Origin: CALBJU01 sp965247125
GTDB taxonomy: Bacteria > Bacteroidota > Rhodothermia > Rhodothermales > UBA10348
NCBI GenBank assembly: GCA_965247125.1
Contig: CBDFGO010000002.1
Coordinates: forward strand, 1,514,865 to 1,578,864
Direction: 5' to 3'
Length of the DNA stretch: 64,000 nt
Shown here one piece after another: positions 1-8,161 of this stretch. A model generated the notes under the pieces. The model did not search any database and had not been told where the DNA came from. It saw only the letters and a list, made by a program, of their open reading frames with translations. Within the stretch, counting starts at the first letter, position 1. Each line of letters starts with the position of its first letter. The position numbers were made by a program, and so were the translations under genes.

Positions 1-894
1 TGAACCCTTTTTCAAACGCTGTATCATGAGTTCGCGCTGTTTCTGAGGCATGTCGCCGTTGAGCGCAGCCGCCGCATACCCTCGAGCTTCAAGTTTTTCA
101 GCCAATCTCGTCGTGGCCAATCTCGTCCGCACAAACATCAGAATTGCGTCGAAGGGCTCTACTTCGAGGATCCTCGTCAGAGCATCCAGTTTGTGTAAGC
201 CGCTGACCAACCAGTAGCGCTGACGAATGGTGTCAGCAGTGGCTGTTCGCGTCTTGATGGAAATTTCCTGCGCATCACTCAGATGACGTTGAGCGATGCG
301 TTTGATTTCTTTCGGCATCGTTGCCGAGAAGAGCGCCATTTGGCGGCTTTCCGGCGTCTGTTCTAGAATCCACTCAACATCGTCAATAAAACCCATGCGC
401 AGCATTTCATCGGCCTCGTCGAGGACCAACGCCTGCAGTCCGTCCAGCTTGAGCTTCCCTTTGCGCATATGGTCCATCACTCTTCCAGGAGTACCCACAA
501 CCACGTGGACGCCTCGCCTGAGCTGCCTGAGCTGTCCCGAATAATCCTGGCCTCCGTAGATGGGAAGCACATGGAATCCTTCTATGTGGGATGCATAGCG
601 TTGAAAAGCCTCGGCCACCTGGATGGCGAGTTCTCGGGTCGGGGTGAGGACCATCACCTGTACTTTCCGTCCCTTGATGTCAATTCTGGACAGAAGAGGC
701 AGTGCAAACGCAGCCGTCTTACCCGTGCCAGTAGGCGCGCGTCCGATCAGATCTCTACCCTCCAGCAGGGGTGGAATGGCCTGAGCCTGGATGGCGGAAG
801 GAGTCTCGTATCCAACCTCATTTACCGCGGCCATCAGGGATGCCGGCAAATTCAGATCATCGAAGTTCGTTACAGGAGGGGTGACGTCGGACAT
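1..894 (-). CDS. DEAD-box ATP-dependent RNA helicase (C-terminus beyond window)
   Basis: The reverse strand reads open from an ATG at 894 to the window edge, giving the first 298 residues. It has an FDDLNL start and Q motif (TPSAIQAQAIP), Walker A as APTGTGKT, PTRELA, TPGR, the DEAD box in VLDEADEML, and SAT, then enters the second RecA domain (ALNGDMPQKQRE). This order is that of the DEAD-box family, which unwinds RNA duplexes using ATP during ribosome assembly or mRNA turnover. No stop is reached, so the C-terminal tail that would separate DeaD, RhlE and DbpA types is not visible. A GGAGG-like stretch is not obvious upstream, but the start fits the family N-terminus. Confidence 0.93.
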   Translation of the reverse strand, partial: MSDVTPPVTNFDDLNLPASLMAAVNEVGYETPSAIQAQAIPPLLEGRDLIGRAPTGTGKTAAFALPLLSRIDIKGRKVQVMVLTPTRELAIQVAEAFQRYASHIEGFHVLPIYGGQDYSGQLRQLRRGVHVVVGTPGRVMDHMRKGKLKLDGLQALVLDEADEMLRMGFIDDVEWILEQTPESRQMALFSATMPKEIKRIAQRHLSDAQEISIKTRTATADTIRQRYWLVSGLHKLDALTRILEVEPFDAILMFVRTRLATTRLAEKLEARGYAAAALNGDMPQKQRELMIQRLKKGS

Positions 895-1147
895 GGAACT
901 CTTGGGGTGGGATGACACAGCCCGGCCGAAAAGTTGGCCAAGCAGAGAAGTATAGCGCCCCGTCTGATGTCAGCCACCATTTCGAGGGAGAAGAATGGGT
1001 TGAAAAAAGCCGAAGTTTGTGCTGAGGATACCCATTTGCTGCTGCCGGAGGGCGATTAAAACCGATTCCAACCGAGCGGAGTCCCTCCGATCTACCTCTT
1101 CGGAATGAACCACCTTTCGATCCAGAGTGTTACACTAACTCAAACCG

Positions 1148-2284
1148 ATGTTTCTGACCGTTAGAGAGATTCAGACCGTGTCCGCGATCATCCATCATAT
1201 CTGTAGTGCCGTTCCTGAGACGACGTATCCTCAGGAACTGATAGGCGAGACAATGCTCAGACAGATGGACGCCGGGAGCAAGGGCGCTCGCCTCCTGAAC
1301 AGGATTTACAGGCACTCGGGGATCGATCGGCGCCACAGCGTGATCAAGGACTATCGTCATGGCGAAGGAGACGGTCTTTTCTTTGATGTTGATGACGGAA
1401 GATTCCTGTCCCCCTCTACGAAAGCGCGAAACGACCTGTACACCATCGAAGCCCGAAAACTGTTTTCAGAGACCGCCCGAAAGGTGATCACGGGGTGCCC
1501 TGGCATAGATTTCGTCGACATCACCCACGTTATCACGGTGTCTTGCACAGGTTTTTTCGCACCCGGTCCAGATTTTTACGTTGTTCGAGATCTCGAATTG
1601 GCGCCGTCGACACAACGATTCCATATTGGATTTATGGGGTGCTATGGGGCTTTCCCGGCGCTGAAAATGGCCAGAGCATTTTGTCTTTCCGATCCCGATG
1701 CCGTCGTCCTGGTAGTCTGCCTCGAGTTGTGCACGCTGCACCTGGAGCCCTCCGAGCACATTGACGACATCATAGCCAGTTCGGTTTTCTCAGATGGAGC
1801 GTCTGGTGCAATTGTCAGTTCCAGATCACCAGAAGAGTCCAATCGATCGCTGAGAATCGAGACGCTCCTCTCAACCATTGCCCCCGACAGCGAGGGCGAT
1901 ATGGCCTGGACGATTGGCGACCATGGGTTCGACATGGTGTTGTCGACATACGTCCCGCGGATTCTCGGGGCGAATGTGAGCTCAATCGTCGAATCGCTCC
2001 TTCAAAGAAGCGAGTTGTCCTTCAAGGATATTAGCCATTGGGCTATTCACCCTGGAGGCCGAGCCATTCTCGACAAGGTCCAGGAGGGACTTGAATTGGA
2101 GGAAACTGCGCTCGATCCCTCCAGAACGGTTCTGCGCGAATATGGAAATATGAGCAGCGCGACAATTCTTTTTGTGCTGGAGGAGTTTTTGAAGTCGGAT
2201 CGAATGAGCTCCGGCGATACGATGTATGCCATGGCATTTGGACCGGGTCTGACGGTCGAAAGCGCGCTTTTCGAATGTGTGTAG
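1148..2284 (+). CDS. Type III polyketide synthase (chalcone/stilbene synthase family)
   Basis: 378 aa, the usual length for this homodimeric thiolase-fold family. The catalytic triad is visible: Cys165 in FMGCYGAFPALKMA, His301 in AIHPGGRAILD and Asn334 in EYGNMSSATILF. Such enzymes extend an acyl-CoA starter with malonyl-CoA and cyclise the product to alkylpyrones or alkylresorcinols. The next gene's ATG follows this stop directly, and a methyltransferase and FAD monooxygenase follow in the same operon. That layout resembles in general terms the srsABC phenolic-lipid operon of Streptomyces, so a methylated, hydroxylated alkyl-phenol or pyrone is the likely product. Starter specificity cannot be read from the sequence. 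Confidence 0.92.
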   Translation: MFLTVREIQTVSAIIHHICSAVPETTYPQELIGETMLRQMDAGSKGARLLNRIYRHSGIDRRHSVIKDYRHGEGDGLFFDVDDGRFLSPSTKARNDLYTIEARKLFSETARKVITGCPGIDFVDITHVITVSCTGFFAPGPDFYVVRDLELAPSTQRFHIGFMGCYGAFPALKMARAFCLSDPDAVVLVVCLELCTLHLEPSEHIDDIIASSVFSDGASGAIVSSRSPEESNRSLRIETLLSTIAPDSEGDMAWTIGDHGFDMVLSTYVPRILGANVSSIVESLLQRSELSFKDISHWAIHPGGRAILDKVQEGLELEETALDPSRTVLREYGNMSSATILFVLEEFLKSDRMSSGDTMYAMAFGPGLTVESALFECV

Positions 2285-2974
2285 ATGCCAACTATTTTTC
2301 TTCGAAATAGACAACCCGATCTGTCAGAACACATGGACGACCCAGGGTGTGATCTGCGGATGCTCTACAACACCTACGCGCAGTTCGGTTACGTAAATGG
2401 AGCCTTCGCCGGCTGGCATCGCATCTACAAGCAATGGATCCGACCGCTTCTTACCGGCGCTCCCTCGCGGCTGCTGGACATCGGATGTGGCGGTGGAGAT
2501 CTGGTCGAACGACTCGCGAAATGGACCTTGAGAGACGGATTGAAGGTCGATATCACGGCGGCTGATCCAGATAATCGAGCGGTGGATTATCTGAACGGCA
2601 GAGAGCTCCCTCGAAATATAACTGCGCTCCAGGCTACGTCAGCGGATCTCGCTGCAGAGGGACAGAGCTATGATGTGGTCATATCAAACCACGTGATCCA
2701 TCACCTGAGCAACCAGGAGCTTCAACGGTTTCTCCATGATTCCAGGAAGCTGGCAACCAAATTGGCGCTGCACAATGATATACGTCGCGACGATCTCGCC
2801 TATCTGGGATTCATCCCGACCCAACTCTTGTTCCGGCGCTCCTTCATCACCGTGGATGGTCTTACTTCCATCCGGAGATCATACCTACCCGGCGAGTTGC
2901 GGCGCGTCATTCCCGATTCGTGGCGCGTTCAGTCGATGCCACTCTTTCGAAATCTTCTGTACTGGAATCCATGA
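2285..2974 (+). CDS. Class I SAM-dependent methyltransferase of the type III PKS operon
   Basis: 229 aa. The SAM-binding motif I reads LLDIGCGGGDLVERLA, followed by an acidic motif II region (ADPDNRAVDYL) and VVISNHVIHHLS, typical of Methyltransf_11/25-type Rossmann methyltransferases. The ATG begins on the base after the polyketide synthase stop, and the gene overlaps the monooxygenase start by 4 bp (ATGA), so the three are probably translationally coupled. The inferred role is O- or C-methylation of the polyketide. In the Streptomyces srs operon the methyltransferase is of a different, membrane-bound type, so the enzyme class has been exchanged here. Confidence 0.88.
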   Translation: MPTIFLRNRQPDLSEHMDDPGCDLRMLYNTYAQFGYVNGAFAGWHRIYKQWIRPLLTGAPSRLLDIGCGGGDLVERLAKWTLRDGLKVDITAADPDNRAVDYLNGRELPRNITALQATSADLAAEGQSYDVVISNHVIHHLSNQELQRFLHDSRKLATKLALHNDIRRDDLAYLGFIPTQLLFRRSFITVDGLTSIRRSYLPGELRRVIPDSWRVQSMPLFRNLLYWNP

Positions 2975-4125
2975 ACGGTAAGCACACCGATGTAATTATC
3001 GTGGGAGGTGGCCCGGTCGGCCTCTTTCTGGCGTGCCTTTTGTTGCAGAGGGGAATTTCATGCGTGATTCTTGAGCAACGAGAAGAACCCTCCCGGCATA
3101 CACGATCCCTTGGAATTCATCCGCCTGCCCTCGAGCGACTGGCAGAAGTGGGAATTGCCAAAGAATTGATTGAGAAGGCTGTTCAGATTACCGAAGGACG
3201 GGCCTTCGCGGGATCGACGCTTCTGGGGTCGATGACCTTCGAATCCTGTCCACTACCCTACCAATTTATTCTGGCACTCCCCCAGTTCATCACGGAAGCG
3301 ATTCTGGAGAAGAAACTGGAGGAACTTGACGATTCCGCGCTGCACCGGGGCACTACGGTTACCGAGGTATCCGACAGAGAAGATCATGTGATCGTTCTGG
3401 CAGCCATGGGGGGACAAAAAGTCAGCTATCGTTCCACTTACGTCGTCGGATGCGACGGTTTTAACAGCCAGGTTCGACAATCGGCGAAAATCGACTTCCT
3501 CGGAAGCAGATACACGGACACGTATGTGATGGGAGATTTTGAGGATGAGTCTAATCTCGGCTCACAAGCCGGGATTTTTCTGACAAAAAAAGGTGTCGTT
3601 GAGTCGATCCCACTGCCTGGAAATGTCCGAAGATGGGTAGCAAAAACGAAGACGCTCCTTGAAGATGCGTCGCCCGATACGTTGGCGAAGATTATCCAGA
3701 AAAGAACCAGCTATCAGGTACGAAGCCAGACGTGTTCAATGATCAGCGCATTTTCCGTGTATCACTATCTAGCCACGGAGCTGGTCCGCGGACGAATCCT
3801 GCTGGCCGGAGATGCGGCCCACGTTGTCAGCCCGATCGGTGGTCAGGGCATGAATCTGGGTTGGCTTGGAGCGTGGACCCTTAGCACCGCGTTGGCCGGG
3901 GCAGTCCAGAATTCCAAGTCAGCAGGTTCGCTCTTCAGCTCTTATTCTGAATCTCAACGACGAGCCGCCATCACGGTAAGGAAACGATCTGAATTCAATA
4001 TGTGGATGGCTCGAGAGGGTCCCCTCTTACCCTTGAAGGTGAGTCTGGTGAAGTTGACTTTGGCTTCCAGGTGGCGATCATATTTCGCCAACATGTTCAC
4101 CATGCGAGGGATTCAGTCTCAATAA
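2971..4125 (+). CDS. FAD-dependent aromatic monooxygenase (PHBH/UbiH-like)
   Basis: 384 aa from the ATG at 2971, which overlaps the preceding stop. An upstream in-frame ATG at 2920 lies inside the methyltransferase and is unlikely. The N-terminal dinucleotide fold IIVGGGPVGLFLACLL, the DG motif in VVGCDGFNSQVRQSA and the second FAD motif LLAGDAAHVVSPIGGQGMN are those of class A flavoprotein hydroxylases. They use NAD(P)H and O2 to hydroxylate phenols. Position after the type III synthase and methyltransferase suggests oxidation of an alkylresorcinol-like ring, perhaps to a quinone. The C-terminus is basic and amphipathic, which would suit a lipid substrate at the membrane. Confidence 0.9.
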   Translation: MNGKHTDVIIVGGGPVGLFLACLLLQRGISCVILEQREEPSRHTRSLGIHPPALERLAEVGIAKELIEKAVQITEGRAFAGSTLLGSMTFESCPLPYQFILALPQFITEAILEKKLEELDDSALHRGTTVTEVSDREDHVIVLAAMGGQKVSYRSTYVVGCDGFNSQVRQSAKIDFLGSRYTDTYVMGDFEDESNLGSQAGIFLTKKGVVESIPLPGNVRRWVAKTKTLLEDASPDTLAKIIQKRTSYQVRSQTCSMISAFSVYHYLATELVRGRILLAGDAAHVVSPIGGQGMNLGWLGAWTLSTALAGAVQNSKSAGSLFSSYSESQRRAAITVRKRSEFNMWMAREGPLLPLKVSLVKLTLASRWRSYFANMFTMRGIQSQ

Positions 4126-4155
4126 AACAAAAAGACCGCTTTCGTGGCATGTAAG

Positions 4156-4509
4156 TCAGCCTGCCCGTGTGCCATTGGGCACGGGGCGCTCGGGCATTAC
4201 AAGACACGGGACAATCCCGTCATCATATCCGATATCAAACAGCATCCCCTGCGAAACTTCGCCCGCCATCTTCTTTTCGGGCAAGTTCAGGATGAAGAGC
4301 GCCTGCATCCCTTCTATCTCAGTCGGATCTTCCCGCTCCTTCTTTATCCCCGCCAGGATGGATCGTGTGTGATCTCCAAAGTCCACGATCAGTTTCATCA
4401 ATTTATTCGAAGCTGGAATGGGCAATACTTCGGTAATTGTCCCCACTCGAATATCAAGTTTTGCGAAGTCCTCGAAAGCGATGGTCTCTTTGATCTGGGC
4501 TGGTTTCAT
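4156..4509 (-). CDS. csaA: CsaA-like tRNA-binding domain protein
   Basis: 117 aa single-domain OB-fold protein of the tRNA_bind family: FAKLDIRVGTITEV near the start, then SNKLMKLIVDFG, ILAGI, LNLPEKKMAGEVSQGMLF. It is the stand-alone form of the C-terminal domain of methionyl-tRNA synthetase. CsaA proteins bind tRNA or nascent chains and have been linked to protein export. It overlaps the upstream SRPBCC-like gene by 4 bp (ATGA), so the two are co-transcribed. The gene converges on the polyketide operon with only about 30 bp between. Confidence 0.9.
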   Translation of the reverse strand: MKPAQIKETIAFEDFAKLDIRVGTITEVLPIPASNKLMKLIVDFGDHTRSILAGIKKEREDPTEIEGMQALFILNLPEKKMAGEVSQGMLFDIGYDDGIVPCLVMPERPVPNGTRAG

Positions 4510-5054
4510 TTCGAACTATCTACCTCCGCGAACGCTCTCCGTTCGGCTTCTTTTTTGATGACGCGCAGCATCTCACGGCGAATGATCGCGCTGAATGGAC
4601 CCACAACCAACCAATACAATCGAAAACGCCTGTAACTTCCTCGATCGAGACACTGAATGCGCGTTTCTGTGGCGACACCAGTCTGGTCATCGGTGAGAGC
4701 TTCAACGCTGAAGTTCCACGCGATCTTCGCGTATCCCGGCAGGTTGAATTGTTTGAATGTCGCCGAATTGATGTTCTGAAGGTCGCCACTGGGTCTCCAG
4801 GGCCTACCGATCAATCCAAGCACCAGCTCCTCGTCAGTAATTTCTCCCAGCAATGCAAATCCACTCCACTGGAGCCTCCGCAATGTTATTACCGAAGACG
4901 GTAACCCTCGAAGACGAAAAAGCCCCCGAATTACCCGCGATCTACCCAAATCGACAGTGCTGAGCAGACCGAAAACTTCAGTCGGAGTGCTGCGAACGGT
5001 TATGTCATGCCGTTCGACCGTCTGGTATTTGGGTAAAAAATGGTCTATCAACAT
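4506..5054 (-). CDS. SRPBCC-like (polyketide cyclase/START fold) protein of unknown role
   Basis: 182 aa from the ATG at 5054. A longer reading from 5144 would overlap the end of the upstream amidohydrolase gene and is less likely. The sequence VERHDITVRSTPTEVFGLL near the start and EALTDDQTGVATETRIQCLD later fit the ligand-cavity SRPBCC superfamily, where a helix-grip fold binds a hydrophobic ligand. A C-terminal stretch (FRLYWLVVGPFSAIIRREML) is hydrophobic then basic. No catalytic residue can be assigned. It is coupled to csaA by a 4-bp overlap; proximity to the phenolic polyketide operon may be chance. Confidence 0.62.
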   Translation of the reverse strand: MLIDHFLPKYQTVERHDITVRSTPTEVFGLLSTVDLGRSRVIRGLFRLRGLPSSVITLRRLQWSGFALLGEITDEELVLGLIGRPWRPSGDLQNINSATFKQFNLPGYAKIAWNFSVEALTDDQTGVATETRIQCLDRGSYRRFRLYWLVVGPFSAIIRREMLRVIKKEAERRAFAEVDSSK

Positions 5055-5071
5055 GCCGGTAGTATCCCATG

Positions 5072-6382
5072 TCAATTCTGACGCAGCATATTTCCGCGTG
5101 GCTGTTTGCGTCGCGGATTGTTGAGTGTAGTGGGAATGTCCCACCTAAACAGCCCGTCCTGCTTGTAAATTTGTCCGTCCTTCATCACGAAATCGACCTC
5201 AAACAGGGCATGGACGTTCGCAAGCGGATTCGAGGGCATCGCAATGATGTCGGCGTTCCATCCCGGGGCAACTCGCCCGGTTTTTGCGCCTAGTAAGTCC
5301 GCTGCGTACATGGTGACCATCCGAAGAATGTGATCATTGGGGAGTTCCGCATCGACATAACTGTCCAGAAACCCGATTGTCTGTTCTCCGCGGGTTTTGC
5401 CTTCCTCGTAGTAGACCACGTCCGACCCGAATGCCATGTTGACGCCCATCGCGTAGGCTCTTTTATTGCGCTCGATGTTGCTCTGGTAGCGTCTCTCACC
5501 CAGGCGTGAGGCGGGGAAATCAGTCCCAACCAAATAAGTACCCCGTTCTTTCATGAGTCCGTAAGTCTCGTCCGAGGGATTGAATCCATGCTCGATCGAA
5601 TCGACGCCGCCGAGCACGGCGTTTCGGATTCCTTCATCACTCGTGGCGTGGGCCATCACCTTGACGCCCATGTCGTGGGCCTCTTCAACAGCCACACGGA
5701 CATCTTCTTCCGAATAGATGTAGGGCTGGTTGTCGATAATGAGCTTGATGACGGTCGCCCCGTAGTGCACATTATGACGAACGGCTTTAATGATTTCGTC
5801 GTGCGTATCCGCATAGGTGTATTCCGGATTACCCAGGCCCGGTTTCTCTGGCTGCATCTGAAACTGGCCTCCAAACGGCGCAATCATGATGCCTGCAGAA
5901 ACTATGTTTGGGCCTGGTATCCATCCGCCTTCAATCGCCCTGCGCAGTGTCACATCTCCATATAGACCATTGTTGCCGGTGTCTCGCACCCACACAAATC
6001 CAGCCTCCAGCATGGAACGCGCGAGCATGGTACCCTGAGCCACCCGCATCGATGTGTCCTCGATGAGAGAGGCGTAGTAGTAGGATCCGTGATCATTGAT
6101 ATCGGAGCCGTCCATCTCCTGCAACGCCAGGTGCGTGTGCGCATCGATCAGTCCCGGCATGACATAGCTATTCGACAGATCCACCACCGGCGTCCCATCC
6201 GGCGCCCTGACCCGATCCCCGACGGCTGTAATCGTTCCATCTTGGACGAGTAGGGATTGGTTGTCGACGATCTGACCGTTAACAACATCAACAAGATGAC
6301 CGGCACGAATAACCACTGTTTGTGCGGACGACAGGACAGTTGTTGCGGCGAGCAAAAAAGCCGCGCAAAGAAGACCATACAT
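5072..6382 (-). CDS. Secreted metal-dependent amidohydrolase (imidazolonepropionase/prolidase-like)
   Basis: 436 aa from the ATG at 6382, chosen because an AGGTGA ribosome-binding site precedes it and it gives a clean signal peptide (MYGLLCAAFLLAATTVLSSAQ). The amidohydrolase fold is visible: an N-terminal beta domain, the metal motif VMPGLIDAHTHL, a Lys in ATVIKLIID, His in KVMAHATS and SIEHGF, and the final metal Asp in AFGSDVVYYEE. This subfamily includes periplasmic peptidases and Xaa-Pro dipeptidase-like enzymes. Substrate unknown. The gene stands alone on its strand with an 18-bp gap to the next one. Confidence 0.9.
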   Translation of the reverse strand: MYGLLCAAFLLAATTVLSSAQTVVIRAGHLVDVVNGQIVDNQSLLVQDGTITAVGDRVRAPDGTPVVDLSNSYVMPGLIDAHTHLALQEMDGSDINDHGSYYYASLIEDTSMRVAQGTMLARSMLEAGFVWVRDTGNNGLYGDVTLRRAIEGGWIPGPNIVSAGIMIAPFGGQFQMQPEKPGLGNPEYTYADTHDEIIKAVRHNVHYGATVIKLIIDNQPYIYSEEDVRVAVEEAHDMGVKVMAHATSDEGIRNAVLGGVDSIEHGFNPSDETYGLMKERGTYLVGTDFPASRLGERRYQSNIERNKRAYAMGVNMAFGSDVVYYEEGKTRGEQTIGFLDSYVDAELPNDHILRMVTMYAADLLGAKTGRVAPGWNADIIAMPSNPLANVHALFEVDFVMKDGQIYKQDGLFRWDIPTTLNNPRRKQPRGNMLRQN

Positions 6383-6545
6383 GACTTCACCTATCAGTTG
6401 GTGGGAAGAAAAGACTGATAAGGTGAATGTAGAGGCAAACGACCCGATGGTCAACGATTCAGTCTTGCTTCAAGCAGGGTCAGCTCATTGCCGGATGTGC
6501 CGTATTTCTACTCTAGAAGGGTAGCCTCCTCGAAAGAAGTCGTGA

Positions 6546-7208
6546 TCACTTCAGAACCGCATATGCCCGGACTGGGAATGTACCAACGTCTTTAACCTTT
6601 ACCGGTACAGCGTGGAACGTAAAGGACGAGTCTGGCAGACTCTCCAGATTACACATGTGCTCTATGATTGGAATATCCGCGCCCAACAATATGGTATGGA
6701 CCGGACGATGTCCGGTCGCGGTATCGTCGATATTCAGCGAATCTATTCCGACCAGCGTCGCACCGGAAGATTTGAGCCACTCGGCTGCCTCTGCCGTCAA
6801 GAAAGGATTATTTTCGAAATACTGCTCTTTTCTCCAGTGCCTCGACCACCCGGTGTGAATCAGTACGGCCTTTCCGCCAACATCGACATCCGAGAACAGA
6901 TCGGGACCGATACTTTTTTGATTGGGATCAGCTCGAACGACGACTCCTTCGACTTCTGCAATGGATTCGAGGGCCAATTCCGAAATGTCGATTCCATCTG
7001 CAAATCGATGAAACGGAGAATCGATATAGGTGCCCGTGTTGACGATCATCTCGATCTTTCCGATGTGGAAGGTCGCACCTCCGTCATAGTGATCTCGTGA
7101 TGCCTCTCGACTCAGATAGTCACAGATGATGGGCGCGGGAAGCCCCATGTAGGTGATCAGGCCATCCTCGACGGTGTGACTCAGGTCAATGAGCGAGAAA
7201 GAGGCCAT
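6546..7208 (-). CDS. Cyclase family protein (kynurenine formamidase-like fold)
   Basis: 220 aa, typical length. It begins FSLIDLSHTVEDGLITYMGLPAP, as in the KynB/isatin hydrolase family, and ends with FTFHAVPVKVKDVGTFPVRAYAV. The family metal motif is usually HxGTHxDxPxH; here it reads NTGTYIDSPFH, so two of the usual histidines are replaced by Asn and Tyr. The acid and the last His remain. This may mean altered metal use or a non-hydrolytic role. The protein has no signal peptide. It lies between a secreted amidohydrolase and a lectin-like gene without operon-type overlaps. Confidence 0.83.
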   Translation of the reverse strand: MASFSLIDLSHTVEDGLITYMGLPAPIICDYLSREASRDHYDGGATFHIGKIEMIVNTGTYIDSPFHRFADGIDISELALESIAEVEGVVVRADPNQKSIGPDLFSDVDVGGKAVLIHTGWSRHWRKEQYFENNPFLTAEAAEWLKSSGATLVGIDSLNIDDTATGHRPVHTILLGADIPIIEHMCNLESLPDSSFTFHAVPVKVKDVGTFPVRAYAVLK

Positions 7209-7250
7209 TCAGCTGCCGGTCGGTCGAAATGTTAAATCACTCGAGACTGC

Positions 7251-7925
7251 CTATCCGTCTGTATTCACGACCGCAAAGCAGTAATACAGGCCGTTTCCGC
7301 CGGTACCCTGGAGGTTTTCCTGGCTACAGCCTCGGGAACCGTGCGCCGAATTCCAGGAGGTCGGATTTTGTCCCCCTCCCTCTCGATCGTGGTGCCCGAC
7401 CCGTGCACTGCCCTCTCCGTGACTACTCCAGTTGCCGCAGGTCGTGTCGCCCTCTCCCATAGAAAGTGTCCCGTCCAGATTCGATCCTGTCAGGATGTCG
7501 TGCATGTTCGGGCTGTCTCCGCGGCCATTGATTGGCATGCCCATCTCACTTAAGGAGGCTTCTTTGTTGAGATTTGCGTCCTCTCCGTGGAGCTCCTCGA
7601 CGTCGTGCGCCACGAGAACACCCAGGGAATTATACCATGGACCCTCGCCAATCCGATCGCGGGCATTCACGGCGTCACCGTCCTCGGTCGTGTGGGCGCT
7701 GAGATAGGCATACCACGATTTATCCTCCGAGCCAACGGCTTCAGCAAGCATTTGACAATACCCGTCGGCTCCCTCGAGACCGCCGAGATCAGCACCGTTT
7801 CCGGGACCGACGCTTGTCAGGAAAAAACTCATGTTTTCATCAGCAGAAAAATCCTGGCCCTGAATATCAGGTGCCGAGAGGAGTGCGAGCGATGCGAATA
7901 CGATAAACACGGACGAGGATTTCAT
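7251..7925 (-). CDS. Secreted lectin-like protein
   Basis: 224 aa from the ATG at 7925 (MKSSSVFIVFASLALL..., a signal peptide cleaved near IQGQ). A 5' extension to 8288 is open but reads basic and low-quality, so it was dropped. The mature protein has MSFFLTSVGPGNGADLGGL, WYAYLSAH, ARDRIGEGPWYN, NMHDILTGS, TCGNWSSHGEGSA, VGHHD, NSAHGSRGC and GLYYCFAV. These are features of a conserved secreted family commonly annotated as lectin in marine bacteria. The paired Cys residues suggest two disulfides. The ligand is unknown. Confidence 0.78.
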   Translation of the reverse strand: MKSSSVFIVFASLALLSAPDIQGQDFSADENMSFFLTSVGPGNGADLGGLEGADGYCQMLAEAVGSEDKSWYAYLSAHTTEDGDAVNARDRIGEGPWYNSLGVLVAHDVEELHGEDANLNKEASLSEMGMPINGRGDSPNMHDILTGSNLDGTLSMGEGDTTCGNWSSHGEGSARVGHHDREGGGQNPTSWNSAHGSRGCSQENLQGTGGNGLYYCFAVVNTDG

Positions 7926-8161
7926 TGGACCTACCGGAATGTCGATGGGGTGCGGTGGCCTGCTGAGGCCGAGACTTGAACGTAACCGTAACCGGCGAAA
8001 GAACCAATTCGCCACCCCGTGCAGAAATTGGCTCTCACATTTCTCAAAAACGGGGCTTCTGACGCGCCTTGGTTTTTGGGGGCCAGCCTTCCAAACTTCT
8101 GGATTGATTAACGCTCTCAACCCCAAAATCATATATTGAACGCACTTTCCCGGAAGATCCC

